Source of the DNA: Maliibacterium massiliense
Lineage (GTDB): Bacteria; Bacillota; Clostridia; Christensenellales; Maliibacteriaceae
NCBI RefSeq assembly: GCF_900604345.1
Contig: NZ_LR026983.1
Span: 868,001-932,000, forward strand
DNA length: 64,000 bases
Direction: 5' to 3'
Part shown: positions 33,356-43,878 of the stretch, piece after piece
Layout of the letters: each line of letters opens with the position of its first letter
Position numbering within the stretch: the first letter of the stretch is position 1
Translations under genes and position numbers: made by a program
The notes under the pieces: model-generated
The model's input: the letters and a program-made list of their open reading frames with translations, nothing else
What the model was told of the DNA's origin: nothing
The model's database searches: none

Positions 33356-34156
33356 ATGTTTGTCTATACAAATGGATACAAAGAGGGCTACAACAGCGTC
33401 ATCGAGCTGGAGGGCAGCGGCAAGGACATGATGATGGACGTGGGCATCCTGCGCCTGCGCGCGGGCGGTTCCTACACGTTTGAGGAGGCGCAGAAGGAAG
33501 TGGCGCTGATGCTGCTGGAGGGCAGCGTGGCTTTCGTCTGCGGGGAGAACACTTACAGCGCCCAGCGCGGCAACGCCTTTACCGACCTGCCCAGCGGCAT
33601 GCTCTTTTGCAAGGGCACCAAGGTAACGGTCAACTGCCTGGAGGACTGCGATATCTACGTGCAGAAGTCCCTCAACGACCGCAGCTATGACGCGGTGTTC
33701 TATCCTCCTGAAAGCATCATGTGCAACGCTACGGGCGACGGCATCCTGGACGACACCATGCACCGCAAGGTGCGCACGATGTTCGATTACGACTCGGCGC
33801 CCTTTTCCAACATGGTGCTGGGCGAGACGGTCAACAAACCTGGCCGCTGGTCCGGCTATATCCCCCACATTCACAAACAGCCCGAGGTCTACTACTATCG
33901 CTTTGACCATCCGCAGGGCTTTGGCGCCGCCTTTGAGAACGACAACGTCTACAAGATCAAAAACGATAGTCTGCTGATGATCTCCTCGTTTGCCGAGCAT
34001 CCGCAGGTGACCGCGCCCGGCTACGCCATGCTGACCATCTGGGGCATCCGCCACATCGACGGCGACCCGTGGGTCCGCGCCGCTTCCTGTGTGGAGCCTG
34101 AGGAGCACAAGTGGATGATGCAGCCCGACGCCAAATTTACTGAGGTGACGCGCTAA
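33356..34156 (+). CDS. iolB: 5-deoxy-glucuronate isomerase (IolB-like)
   Basis: This 266-residue bicupin of the KduI/IolB family has the IolB segments EVYYYRFDHPQGFG and HIHKQPE with metal-binding His/Glu, and MLTIWGIRHIDGDPW near the C-terminus. IolB converts 5-deoxy-glucuronate to 5-dehydro-2-deoxygluconate in myo-inositol breakdown. No other iol gene is nearby, so it is either a lone member of a scattered pathway or acts on a related uronate. ATG 33356 has GGGAGGT upstream; 33341 does not. Confidence 0.85.
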   Translation: MFVYTNGYKEGYNSVIELEGSGKDMMMDVGILRLRAGGSYTFEEAQKEVALMLLEGSVAFVCGENTYSAQRGNAFTDLPSGMLFCKGTKVTVNCLEDCDIYVQKSLNDRSYDAVFYPPESIMCNATGDGILDDTMHRKVRTMFDYDSAPFSNMVLGETVNKPGRWSGYIPHIHKQPEVYYYRFDHPQGFGAAFENDNVYKIKNDSLLMISSFAEHPQVTAPGYAMLTIWGIRHIDGDPWVRAASCVEPEEHKWMMQPDAKFTEVTR

Positions 34157-34186
34157 AAGGCAGCACACAAATATGCACGGCGCAAA

Positions 34187-34219
34187 GGACCGCTCCGCAT
34201 CGCGGAGCGGTCCTTTTTT
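34187..34219 (+). terminator. Intrinsic terminator of iolB
   Basis: GGACCGCTCCG pairs with CGGAGCGGTCC, followed by TTTTTT. Confidence 0.95.
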
Positions 34220-34342
34220 GTGCGCTGCATCCATGTCATCTTGCGCGCTTTACCAGAGCTTTGTCTTTTGCGCGGCAGGATGCTACAATGCATATATAAT
34301 ATGTCTTTTGCGCGCTACAAAGAACGATCTGCAGGTGAAACA

Positions 34343-34861
34343 ATGAAGTGTAGAATTGCAATCCTACCGCCCCTGTGCCTGCTTTTTGCCGGCGCGGCGC
34401 TGGGCGTGCTCTCCAAAATGCTGGACATCTACACAACCAACCTGGGCAATATTTTTTCCGAGCTGTCTATCTGGATCCTGCTGGGCACGTTGATCGCATT
34501 TTTCAGCAGAACCAAGGCGCAGGCGTGCGTCAACATCCTGCCCTTCTGCCTGGGTATGCTGCTAGCCTACTACGTCACCGCCCAGATGACAGGCAGCGTT
34601 TACAGCATGCATTTTGTATATGGATGGGCCGTGTTTTCCCTCTTCTCGCCGCTGTTTGCGTGCGCCGCCTGGATGGCAAAGGAACCCGGAACACTGGCAA
34701 AAATCCTATCGGGCTGCATTGTGCTGACGACGCTGCTTGCAAGCATCGTGCTTTTCGACGGCCCGCGCCTGTACGATCTGCTCATCCTGCTGGCGCTCGT
34801 GTATCTGCTTTTTTTCCACAGGGTGCGCCGCCCGCAGCCGCCCTGCGCACATAATAGATAA
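34343..34861 (+). CDS. Small integral membrane protein, possibly DUF6518-type
   Basis: This 172-residue protein has five or six hydrophobic helices. The segments NIFSELSIWILLGT, LGMLLAYYVTAQMTGSVYS and FVYGWAVFSLFSP are memorable and resemble a family of small clostridial membrane proteins (DUF6518), though I am not certain of that assignment. ATG 34343 has AGGTGA 4 nt upstream; the longer frame from 34220 overlaps the previous terminator. It is a single gene. Function is unknown. Confidence 0.6.
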   Translation: MKCRIAILPPLCLLFAGAALGVLSKMLDIYTTNLGNIFSELSIWILLGTLIAFFSRTKAQACVNILPFCLGMLLAYYVTAQMTGSVYSMHFVYGWAVFSLFSPLFACAAWMAKEPGTLAKILSGCIVLTTLLASIVLFDGPRLYDLLILLALVYLLFFHRVRRPQPPCAHNR

Positions 34862-34900
34862 AAAGCCCGTGATGCGGGCGCGCCATTGCGCATACAGATA

Positions 34901-34932
34901 AAAAAGGAGGCCGCCTTTTATGACGGCCTCCC
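34901..34932 (-). terminator. Intrinsic terminator of gap
   Basis: On the minus strand GGAGGCCG and CGGCCTCC form the stem, followed by TTTTTT. Confidence 0.85.
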
Positions 34933-34962
34933 CTTTGTTTTGCGTTGTGCGCACAAACCTGC

Positions 34963-35994
<1,032 letters not shown>

Positions 35995-36127
35995 CTATGT
36001 AGTTCGTAGATTAAAGCGTATCGCTTCTCATACATATGATATTGTAGCGCAATTCCCCTATCATTGCAAGGCGTTCCCGTCAAGGTTTTGACGATCTTTT
36101 CCAGGCAAAAGGGCCCAGCGCGGGGCT

Positions 36128-37243
36128 TTAAGCGAGCGCCTCGGGGTTCAGGCAGGCCAGCTCCTCGATGACAAAGCGTCCGTCCTTGCGGATGAGCACG
36201 TCGTCAAAATAAATCTCACCCCCGCCGTACTCCGGCGTCTGGATGTACACAAGATCCCAGTGGATGGCGGACTTGTTGCCATTGTAGGCGTCGTCGTAGC
36301 ACGAGCCGGGCGTAAAGTGGATGGAACCCATGATCTTTTCATCAAAAAGGGTGTCGCACATGGGCGTGGTGATAAAGGGGTTGACGCCCAACGAGAACTC
36401 GCCGATGTAGCGGGCGCCCTCGTCGGTATCGAGCACCTGGTTGATGCGCGCGGTGTCGTTGGCGGTGGCGCACACGATCTTGCCGTCCTTAAAGTCAAAG
36501 ACGATGTCGCTGTAGCCAAAGCCGTTATGGATGCTGGGCGTGTTAAAGGAGATGCGGCCGTTGACGCTCTCGCGCAGCGGCGCGGTGTACACCTCGCCGT
36601 CGGGGATGTTGAGCTTGCCGTCGCACTTGATGGCGGGGATACCCTTGATGGAAAAGGACAAATCCGTGCCCTTGCCCACCAAACGCACCCGGTCGGTGCG
36701 CTCCATCAGCGCCACCAGGCTGTCCATCGCCCGCGACATTTTGGCGTAATCCAAATTGCACACCTTAAAATAGAATGCCTCAAAGTTCTCCGTGGATGTG
36801 GAGGCCAACTGCGCCATGGAGGGCGTGGGCCAGCGCAGCACCACCCACTTGGTTTCGGGCACGCGGATCTTGCCGTGCACCTTGGCCCAAACGTGCTTTT
36901 GGTACAATTCGTTTTGCGCGTGGGGCACATCGCTCGTCTCAAAGGCGTTGTCCCCGCCCCGCAGGCCGATGTACGCCTGCATGCTGCGCATCATCTGGCC
37001 CTCGCACTTGGCTAGAAAATCCAGCTGCTCGCTCTGCGCGCCCATCAGCAGCGCGCGCTGCACGGCGTTGTCCTTCAGGTAGACGTAGGGATAGCCGCCC
37101 GCGGCGTACGTCTCGCGGACAAGCTCGGTCACCATCGCGGTGGGGATGCCGAAGGCCTCGATGAGAATCTTTTCCCCGGGCTGGATGTCGCAGGAATAGG
37201 TGATCAGGTTATGTGCCAGTTGTGTCATGCGCGGATCAATCAT
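36128..37243 (-). CDS. Aminopeptidase, M29 (AmpS/PepS) family
   Basis: This 371-residue cytoplasmic metallopeptidase has C-terminal two-metal site words of M29: GEFSLGVNPFI with Glu, GSIHFTPG, and SAIHWDLVY with His and Asp. It removes N-terminal residues from peptides. RBS AAAGGAGG is 11 nt before the ATG at 37243. It is followed by the GT2 gene upstream in the same direction, 29 nt away, so they may be one transcript, but no functional link is evident. Confidence 0.9.
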   Translation of the reverse strand: MIDPRMTQLAHNLITYSCDIQPGEKILIEAFGIPTAMVTELVRETYAAGGYPYVYLKDNAVQRALLMGAQSEQLDFLAKCEGQMMRSMQAYIGLRGGDNAFETSDVPHAQNELYQKHVWAKVHGKIRVPETKWVVLRWPTPSMAQLASTSTENFEAFYFKVCNLDYAKMSRAMDSLVALMERTDRVRLVGKGTDLSFSIKGIPAIKCDGKLNIPDGEVYTAPLRESVNGRISFNTPSIHNGFGYSDIVFDFKDGKIVCATANDTARINQVLDTDEGARYIGEFSLGVNPFITTPMCDTLFDEKIMGSIHFTPGSCYDDAYNGNKSAIHWDLVYIQTPEYGGGEIYFDDVLIRKDGRFVIEELACLNPEALA

Positions 37244-37272
37244 TGCGCATAGCGCCTCCTTTGTTGTAAGAA

Positions 37273-38211
37273 TCAGGCTTCCTCATAGCCGTAGGTTTTG
37301 CGTACGATGTAGAGCGGGCGTCCCTGCGACTGCGCAAAGATGCGGCCGATGTAGGCGCCCTGCAGGCCCATCATACATAAAATGATGCCCTGAACGCCCA
37401 GCAGCAATGCAAAAAGGAAATGATAGGCGGGCACCGCGCGGGTGACGCACCAGAGGATGAAGGATGCAAGCAGGTACACAAGGGCGATACCGCCCGTCAG
37501 CACGCCTGCCTTCGTCGCCCAAGACAGCGGTTTGTAGGAAAAGGACATGATGCCGTCCGAGGCCAGCTTGAGCATCTTTTTTAAGGGGTATTTCGTCTCC
37601 CCCGCCCAGCGCTCGTCGCGGTTGTATTCCAGCGCAACCTGGTTGTAGCCCACCCACGCCACCATGCCGCGCAAGAAACGGCTCTTTTCCGGCATGCCGC
37701 GCAGCACGTCCACCACGCAGGCGTCGATCAGGCGGAAATCGCCCGTATCGCGTGGGATGCGGCCATCGCTCAGCTTATCGAGCACGCGGTAGAACGCCCA
37801 AGCGGTCAGCAGCTTGAACGCATTCTCCCCCTCGCGCTTGGCGCGCTTGCCGTAGACCACCTCGTAGCCTTCCTTCCACTTGGCGATCATATCGGGAATC
37901 AGTTCCGGCGGGTCCTGCAGGTCCGCGTCGATGATCACCACCGCGTCGCCCTGCACATAGTCCAGCCCCGCGCTCACCGCGATCTGGTGGCCGAAGTTGC
38001 GGGCAAAGTCGATGATGCGCACGCACGCGTCCTGCGCGGCGATGCCCCGCATGATGTCCATGGTCGTATCCCGGCTGCCGTCGTTGACAAACACCAGTTC
38101 ATAGGGCGCGTCCACGCCGTCCATCACCTGCTTGAGGCGCCGGTACGATTCGGCGATGACCGCCTCCTCATTGTACATCGGCACGATCACGCTGTAAGTC
38201 GGTTTGCTCAA
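37273..38211 (-). CDS. GT2 glycosyltransferase with two C-terminal TM helices (GtrB/DPM-like)
   Basis: This 312-residue protein has an N-terminal GT-A fold (SVIVPMYNEEAVI, FVNDGSRD, DADLQDPPELI with the metal Asp residues) and two C-terminal TM helices (about 228-250 and 262-285), as in undecaprenyl-phosphate sugar transferases (GtrB, ArnC). It would transfer a sugar from a nucleotide to polyprenyl phosphate on the cytoplasmic side, making donors for GT-C enzymes such as the one at 19 kb. The TTG at 38211 is chosen: GGAGGAGG is 5 nt upstream, inside the longer GTG-started frame (38238). Confidence 0.9.
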   Translation of the reverse strand: MSKPTYSVIVPMYNEEAVIAESYRRLKQVMDGVDAPYELVFVNDGSRDTTMDIMRGIAAQDACVRIIDFARNFGHQIAVSAGLDYVQGDAVVIIDADLQDPPELIPDMIAKWKEGYEVVYGKRAKREGENAFKLLTAWAFYRVLDKLSDGRIPRDTGDFRLIDACVVDVLRGMPEKSRFLRGMVAWVGYNQVALEYNRDERWAGETKYPLKKMLKLASDGIMSFSYKPLSWATKAGVLTGGIALVYLLASFILWCVTRAVPAYHFLFALLLGVQGIILCMMGLQGAYIGRIFAQSQGRPLYIVRKTYGYEEA

Positions 38212-38527
38212 AACGTCCTCCTCCTGTTTTCTCGCCACGCGTAAAACACGCTATATTGCGCTTTTATTGTATGTATAAAACGCCGAAAACACGCTTGTAG
38301 CTATCATTATACGTTGCCGGCGCGCCCAGCGCAATTGTTTGCGGCGTTCCCCTTGCATCAAACCGCAGCGCAATGGTATCCTATGAACAAACAGCGCAAG
38401 CGCGCATCCGGCGCATATCTCCGCCACACGCGCCTGCCGCCTGGTTTCGCGCGTGCAAGGCAGCCGCGCTTGTATGATCTTTTCATCCATTCCTTCGGGA
38501 AGCCATTAAGAAAGGGGATTTTTGAAA
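38212..38527. other. Divergent intergenic region between GT2 and fba
   Basis: This 316-bp region holds no gene. The part near 38250-38280 is AT-rich and probably carries the leftward promoter. No operator or riboswitch is recognised. Confidence 0.4.
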
Positions 38528-39457
38528 ATGCCGCTTGTCACAACTACCGAGATGTTTAAAAAAGCCTACGAGGGCGGGTACGCCATCGGCGCGTTCAACG
38601 TGAACAATATGGAGATCATCCAGGGCATCACCGAGGCCGCGGAGGAAAACCGCGCCCCCGTGATCCTGCAGGTGTCCGCCGGCGCGCGCAAGTATGCCAA
38701 CCACACCTATCTGATGAAGCTGGTGGAGGCCGCGGTGCAGCTGAGCAGCGTGCCCATCGCCATGCACCTGGACCACGGCGCGGATTTTGAGATCTGCAAA
38801 GCCTGCGTGGACGGCGGCTTCACCTCGGTGATGATCGACGGTTCCCACCACAGCTTTGAGGACAACATCGCGCTGACCAAGCGCGTGGTGGATTACGCCC
38901 ACGATCACGGCGTGGTCGTCGAAGGCGAGCTGGGCCGCCTGGCCGGCGTGGAGGATGACGTCAAGGTCTCCGCAGACGACGCGCTCTACACCGACCCTGC
39001 CGAGGTGGAGGAGTTTGTCGCGCGCACCGGCGTGGACTCGCTTGCCATCGCCATCGGCACCAGCCACGGCGCCTTCAAGTTCAAGGGCGAGCCGCACCTA
39101 CGCTTTGATATCCTGGAGGATATCTCCAAACGCCTGCCTGGCTTCCCCATCGTGCTGCACGGCGCCTCAAGCGTCGTCCCCGCATATGTGGACATCATCA
39201 ACGCCAACGGCGGCGATATCCAGGGCGCGCAGGGCGTGCCGGAGAATCTGCTGCGCCAGGCGGCGCGCATGGCGGTGTGCAAGATCAACATCGACTCCGA
39301 CTTGCGCCTGGCCTTTACTGCGGGCGTGCGCCAGTACATGCAGGAGAACCCCGGCGCGTTTGACCCGCGCCAGTACCTGACCCCCGCGCGCGACCTGATC
39401 CGTACGCTGGTTTCCCACAAGCTGGTGGAGGTGCTGGGCTGCAACGGCAAGGCGTAA
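38528..39457 (+). CDS. fba: Class II fructose-bisphosphate aldolase
   Basis: This 309-residue zinc-dependent aldolase splits fructose 1,6-bisphosphate to two triose phosphates. Zinc ligand His in MHLDHGADFE (near 82), GSHHSFEDN, EGELGRLAG and HGASSVV, and the phosphate-binding KINIDSDLR stretch, are present. The length and motifs fit the short clostridial class II-B type. ATG 38528 is 10 nt from AAAGGGG; TTG 38522 is too close. It is monocistronic. Confidence 0.95.
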   Translation: MPLVTTTEMFKKAYEGGYAIGAFNVNNMEIIQGITEAAEENRAPVILQVSAGARKYANHTYLMKLVEAAVQLSSVPIAMHLDHGADFEICKACVDGGFTSVMIDGSHHSFEDNIALTKRVVDYAHDHGVVVEGELGRLAGVEDDVKVSADDALYTDPAEVEEFVARTGVDSLAIAIGTSHGAFKFKGEPHLRFDILEDISKRLPGFPIVLHGASSVVPAYVDIINANGGDIQGAQGVPENLLRQAARMAVCKINIDSDLRLAFTAGVRQYMQENPGAFDPRQYLTPARDLIRTLVSHKLVEVLGCNGKA

Positions 39458-39893
39458 ATGAAATTGCACAAGTAAAACCCATGCAGGCGGCGGGAGCGCT
39501 CCCGCCGCCTGTTTTTTGTGGCCTGCATTGGGCGCACGCATGGATGCCCACTTAAAAAGCACATCCGCGCGCATCCTGCGCTTGCCCGCCATCCCCAGGC
39601 GCACAGCGTCCGCCTTATTCTGACATATACGCTGTGCGCCGGCGCGCGCCGCCCCAGCGCACCGTGGCATTGCCTTTCTTTGCCGCGCGTCTTGTGCATG
39701 AATGCGTGCCCGCATCCCGCCATCTCACCGCTTTTTTGCGCACCGCCCGCTGTATGCCGCGCCATCCTTAGGCGCATGACGCCCGTTTTCCCGATCGGCC
39801 TGCTCTGGGCAAAGGATTGAACACCTGCTTTTTCGCAAGCCCTATCTATGCTATAATGCAGACAAAGATGTGATGCAAGAGGGGGACGGTTTT
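39458..39893. other. Intergenic region; terminator and a TATAAT box only
   Basis: After the fba terminator no gene is recognised; the 100-codon frame at 39518-39820 is Cys/His/Pro-rich with no start signal and looks spurious. TATAAT at 39852-39857 probably serves the next gene, with a poor -35. Confidence 0.5.
39484..39517 (+). terminator. Intrinsic terminator of fba
   Basis: CAGGCGGCGGGAGC and GCTCCCGCCGCCTG form a 14-bp stem followed by TTTTTT. Confidence 0.95.
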
Positions 39894-40376
39894 ATGCTGG
39901 TATGCGGCAATCATCCGGACGTGCCGGCCGCGGGGGCCTGCGTGGTGTGCGGCAGGTTGCTGTGCAGAAGCTGCCTGCAGGAGCACGGCGGCCGCCTCTA
40001 CTGCCACGCGCACGCGCCTGCGCCCACGTCGTACTACAGCGCGGCGACCGGCGCGCCCGAAACGGTGCCCGCAGGATATGCCGCCGAAGGCATCCCCGCA
40101 GCGCCCGCGCCCCTTTTTGCCGCCGGTGCGGCCATCCCAGCCACGCCCGCGCAGGCCATGCCGCGTGCGCCTCGCGCGCGCAACAGGCTCTCCGCCTTTA
40201 TGCTGTGCCTGTTCCTGGGCTTTTTGGGGGCGCATTACTTTTACGTGAAAAAGTACGGCATGGCGGCGCTGTACCTGTGCACGTTCGGCCTGGTGGGCGT
40301 GGGCGTGATCGTGGATATTGTCCGCATCCTGCGCGGCACGTTTACCGACGGGGAAAAGCAGCCGCTTGCGCAGTAA
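39894..40376 (+). CDS. Zinc-ribbon plus TM2-domain membrane protein
   Basis: This 160-residue protein has three parts: a B-box-like N-terminal zinc finger (C..H...C..C...C..C...C.H, residues 3-40), an Ala/Pro-rich linker to about 100, and a C-terminal TM2 domain (AFMLCLFLGFLGAHYFYV and GLVGVGVIVDIVRI) with two TM helices. Such proteins are common in Firmicutes and uncharacterised. ATG 39894 has GAGGGGG upstream; 39870 does not. Confidence 0.85.
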   Translation: MLVCGNHPDVPAAGACVVCGRLLCRSCLQEHGGRLYCHAHAPAPTSYYSAATGAPETVPAGYAAEGIPAAPAPLFAAGAAIPATPAQAMPRAPRARNRLSAFMLCLFLGFLGAHYFYVKKYGMAALYLCTFGLVGVGVIVDIVRILRGTFTDGEKQPLAQ

Positions 40377-40401
40377 TTGCGCGCGGCGCGCACGCAACCA
40401 A

Positions 40402-40432
40402 ACGGGAGGCTATGTGCCTCCCGTCTTTTTTT
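40402..40432 (+). terminator. Intrinsic terminator of the TM2 gene
   Basis: ACGGGAGGC and GCCTCCCGT flank a 5-nt loop, then CTTTTTTT. Confidence 0.95.
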
Positions 40433-40595
40433 GTGCCCGTTTGCATCGCGCGCGATTCCTGTAAAAAACGCTTGACAACCATGGTATATATGATAAAATG
40501 AGTCTCGCGTGGTTTAGAATTCCTAAACTTTAAGTTTATTTTTACAAAACCCGGAGATGGCGTTTTTCCCTGTGCTGAAAGGAGGGCGTTTCCCT

Positions 40596-41135
40596 TTGCG
40601 TATTGGCCAGAAGATCAAGCGGCTGCGCGTGCAGCACGGCCTGACCCAGCAGGAGCTGGCGGACCGCACGGAGCTTTCCAAGGGGTACATCTCCCAGCTG
40701 GAGAGTGAGATGACCTCCCCCTCCATCGCCACGTTGGTGGATATCCTCGAGTGCCTGGGCACCAATTTAAAGGATTTCTTCAACGAGGAATCCCAAGAGA
40801 GAATCGTATTCCCCCGCGCGGACGCCTTTGTCAAGACAAACGATTCTCTCGCCCACACCATCGAATGGCTGGTGCCCAACGCCCAGAAAAACAGCATGGA
40901 GCCCATCCTCATCACGCTGGAGCCGGGCGGCAAAAGCGAGGAGGACAATCCGCACGAGGGCGAGGAGTTCGGCTACGTGCTTGCGGGCAGCATCTATATC
41001 TGCATGGGCGCTGAACGCACCCGCGCCCGCAAGGGGGACGCGTTTTATTTCTCCCCCACCATGACGCACACCATCGTCAACGCCGGCAAGACGCCCGCAA
41101 GCGTGCTTTGGGTGTCCTGCCCGCCGTCGTTTTAA
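40596..41135 (+). CDS. XRE-cupin regulator of the polyamine operon (PuuR-like)
   Basis: This 179-residue protein has an N-terminal XRE HTH (residues 3-58, LTQQELADRTELSKGYISQLE) joined to a C-terminal cupin (NPHEGEEFGYVLAGSIYI, then MTHTIVNAG). This architecture commonly precedes potABCD in Firmicutes, where the cupin senses polyamines. Here it is first gene of that operon. The TTG at 40596 lies 9 nt from AAAGGAGGG; the upstream ATG 40557 overlaps a poor site. Confidence 0.9.
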   Translation: MRIGQKIKRLRVQHGLTQQELADRTELSKGYISQLESEMTSPSIATLVDILECLGTNLKDFFNEESQERIVFPRADAFVKTNDSLAHTIEWLVPNAQKNSMEPILITLEPGGKSEEDNPHEGEEFGYVLAGSIYICMGAERTRARKGDAFYFSPTMTHTIVNAGKTPASVLWVSCPPSF

Positions 41136-41172
41136 GCAATTGCCCATTTGAGCCGGAAGGGATGTGTTGTTG

Positions 41173-42243
41173 ATGCCACAGGATGAACATATCATCGATC
41201 TTGTCGATATCTCCAAAAACTTTGAGGGGAACGATTCCCCCGCGCTGCACGATATCAACCTATACATCCGCAAAAACGAGTTTATCACGCTGCTGGGGCC
41301 CAGCGGGTGCGGAAAGTCCACCACGCTGCGCATCATCGGCGGGTTTGTCACGCCCACCACCGGGCAGGTGCTCTTCCACGGCAAGGACATCGCAAACCTC
41401 CCCCCCTACAAGCGCGAGGTCAACACGGTATTTCAAAAATACGCGCTGTTTCCGCACATGAACGTGTACGACAACATCGCCTTTGGCCTGACCATCCGCA
41501 AAGTGGACAAAAAGGAGATCGCAGAGCGGGTGGGCCGCATGCTGGAGCTGGTCAACCTCAAGGGGTATGAAAAGCGCTCCATCGATTCGTTGAGCGGCGG
41601 GCAGCAGCAGCGCATCGCCATCGCGCGCGCACTGGTGGGGGAGCCGCAGGTGCTGCTGCTCGATGAGCCGCTGGGCGCGTTGGATTTAAAGCTGCGCCGC
41701 GGCATGCAGGTGGAGCTCAAGCGCATGCAGCAGCATCTGGGCATCACCTTTGTGTACGTGACGCACGATCAAGAGGAAGCCATGACCATGAGCGACACCA
41801 TCGTGGTGCTCAACGATGGTGCCATCCAGCAGATCGGCACGCCCGTGGACATCTACAACGAGCCCAAAAACGCCTTTGTGGCCAACTTCATCGGGGAGAG
41901 CAACATCATCAACGGCACCATGGTGCACGACCTGTTGGTGGATTTTGACGGCGCGCGCTTCACCTGCGTGGACAAAGGCTTTGGCGAAAACACGCCCGTG
42001 GAGGTGGTGGTGCGCCCCGAGGACATCTACCTGGTGGACCCCGACCATGGCGAGATCGTGGGCGATGTCATCAGCATGACGTTCAAGGGCGCGCACAACG
42101 AGATCATCGTGCGCTCCGCCTCCGGCTACGAGTGGCTGATTCAGGATACCAACCCCTTTGCCGTGGGCCAGCGCGTGGGGCTGATCATCCGTCCCGACGA
42201 TATCCACATCATGAAAAAGGGGGCGGACGCCTATGAAGCGTAA
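41173..42243 (+). CDS. potA: Spermidine/putrescine ABC transporter ATP-binding protein PotA
   Basis: This 356-residue importer ATPase has Walker [10 protein letters not shown], signature LSGGQQQR, Walker [12 protein letters not shown], and a C-terminal TOBE domain. It energises uptake through PotB/PotC. It ends inside potB (11-nt overlap). The start is uncertain among GTG 41164 and ATG 41173; GGAAGG lies just upstream. Confidence 0.97.
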   Translation: MPQDEHIIDLVDISKNFEGNDSPALHDINLYIRKNEFITLLGPSGCGKSTTLRIIGGFVTPTTGQVLFHGKDIANLPPYKREVNTVFQKYALFPHMNVYDNIAFGLTIRKVDKKEIAERVGRMLELVNLKGYEKRSIDSLSGGQQQRIAIARALVGEPQVLLLDEPLGALDLKLRRGMQVELKRMQQHLGITFVYVTHDQEEAMTMSDTIVVLNDGAIQQIGTPVDIYNEPKNAFVANFIGESNIINGTMVHDLLVDFDGARFTCVDKGFGENTPVEVVVRPEDIYLVDPDHGEIVGDVISMTFKGAHNEIIVRSASGYEWLIQDTNPFAVGQRVGLIIRPDDIHIMKKGADAYEA

Positions 42244-43048
42244 GTGGTTCGCCTATCCCTACAGCGTGTGGATGATGATCTTCATCGTGGTGCCCATGCT
42301 GATGGTGTGCTATTACGCGTTCACCGACGCAGGCGGCGCCTTCACCCTGGAGAACATGCAAAAGGCGCTGGGCCCCATCCCCATGACGGCGCTGGGCCGC
42401 TCGCTGTGGATGGCGCTCGTCTCCACCGCGATCTGCCTTGCGATCGGCTATCCGGCGGCGTATGCGCTCAATTCCGCATCGCTCAAGCGCAAAACCCTCT
42501 TTCTCCTGCTGTTTATGGTGCCAATGTGGATGAACTTCCTCTTGCGCACCTACGCCTGGACGGTGCTCTTGGAGCGCAACGGCCTGATCAACGTGGCGCT
42601 GGGCGCCATCGGCCTGCCCCCCCAGCAGCTGCTCTACTCCGACGGTGCGGTGATATTGGGCATGGTATATAACTTTTTGCCCTTTATGGTGCTGCCCATC
42701 CACTCGGTGCTGCAGAAGATCGACCCCGCGCTCATCGAGGCCGCGGAGGACCTTGGCGCCTCCAGGCGCCGCGTGTTCACCCGCGTGACGCTGCCCCTTT
42801 CGGTGCCGGGCATTGTATCGGGCATTACCATGGTGTTTATGCCCGCCGCCTCCACGTTCGTCATCTCCCAGCTGATGGGCAGCAACGCGGCCCAGCTCTT
42901 TGGCGAGCTGGTGGAGCAGCAGTTCCGCACCCTGTACAACTACAACTACGGCGCGGCCCTCTCCATGGTGCTGATGGTGTGCATCCTCATCAGCATGGCC
43001 GTCATGAACCGGTTCTCCGGAGATAAGGAGGCCGCGGCGCTATGGTAA
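42233..43048 (+). CDS. potB: Spermidine/putrescine ABC transporter permease PotB
   Basis: This 271-residue permease has six TM helices and the EAA loop ([22 protein letters not shown] near 175). It forms the channel with PotC. It overlaps potA by 11 nt and potC by 7 nt, indicating coupled translation. Confidence 0.95.
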   Translation: MKRKWFAYPYSVWMMIFIVVPMLMVCYYAFTDAGGAFTLENMQKALGPIPMTALGRSLWMALVSTAICLAIGYPAAYALNSASLKRKTLFLLLFMVPMWMNFLLRTYAWTVLLERNGLINVALGAIGLPPQQLLYSDGAVILGMVYNFLPFMVLPIHSVLQKIDPALIEAAEDLGASRRRVFTRVTLPLSVPGIVSGITMVFMPAASTFVISQLMGSNAAQLFGELVEQQFRTLYNYNYGAALSMVLMVCILISMAVMNRFSGDKEAAALW

Positions 43049-43839
43049 AGACATCCAAACTGGGCGCTTTTATCCAGAAGTTTTACCTGTGGATCATCCT
43101 CATCTTCCTCTACGCGCCCATTGTGGTGATGATGGTCTACTCCTTCAACCAGTCCAAAACGATGGGCCACTGGACCGGCTTTACCTTTGCATGGTACGGC
43201 AAGCTGTTCAACGACCCCAACATCATGCAGGCCCTCTACGTGACGCTGGCCGTGGCGGTGCTGGCCGCCATCATCTCCACCATCATCGGCACCTTTGCGG
43301 CCATCGGCATCCACTCGCTGCGCAGGGGCAGCCGCATGGTCTTTACCAACGTCACCTACCTGCCGATGGTCAACCCCGATATCGTCACCGGCGTATCGCT
43401 GATGATCCTGTTTATCTTCTGCCAGCTGCCGCTGGGCTTCTTTACGATGCTGCTTGCGCACATCACCTTTGACGTGCCCTACGTGGTGTTCGCGGTGCTG
43501 CCCAAGCTCACCCAGCTCAACCCACACATCTACGAGGCCGCGCTGGATTTGGGGGCCAGCCCCTGGCAGGCGCTGCGCAAGGTGGTGCTGCCCGAGATCC
43601 GCTCCGGCATCGTCACCGGCGCGCTGATGAGCTTTACCCTGTCGCTGGACGACTTTGTCATCAGCCGCTTTACCAGCGTGGAGGCGCAGAACCTATCCAT
43701 GCTGATCTACTCCAAAACACGCGTGGGCGTGGACCCCACCATCAACGCGCTGAGCACCCTGATGTTTGTCAGCGTCATGGCGTTGCTGGTGATCGTCAAC
43801 TGGCGTACCATGCGCGACGCGCGCGCGCAGCGTACATAG
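43042..43839 (+). CDS. potC: Spermidine/putrescine ABC transporter permease PotC
   Basis: This 265-residue partner permease has six TM helices and the EAA loop (EAALDLGASPWQALRKVVLPEI near 170), and DDFVISRF near 205 typical of PotC. Order A-B-C-D is the classical one. Confidence 0.95.
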   Translation: MVKTSKLGAFIQKFYLWIILIFLYAPIVVMMVYSFNQSKTMGHWTGFTFAWYGKLFNDPNIMQALYVTLAVAVLAAIISTIIGTFAAIGIHSLRRGSRMVFTNVTYLPMVNPDIVTGVSLMILFIFCQLPLGFFTMLLAHITFDVPYVVFAVLPKLTQLNPHIYEAALDLGASPWQALRKVVLPEIRSGIVTGALMSFTLSLDDFVISRFTSVEAQNLSMLIYSKTRVGVDPTINALSTLMFVSVMALLVIVNWRTMRDARAQRT

Positions 43840-43878
43840 ATTGTGCCCCATTTATTCTAAGGAGGACATTACGCTACC

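Noticed and set aside
39518..39820. 100-codon plus-strand frame after fba
   Set aside because: Composition (Pro, Cys, His, Ala) and lack of a ribosome binding site suggest chance.
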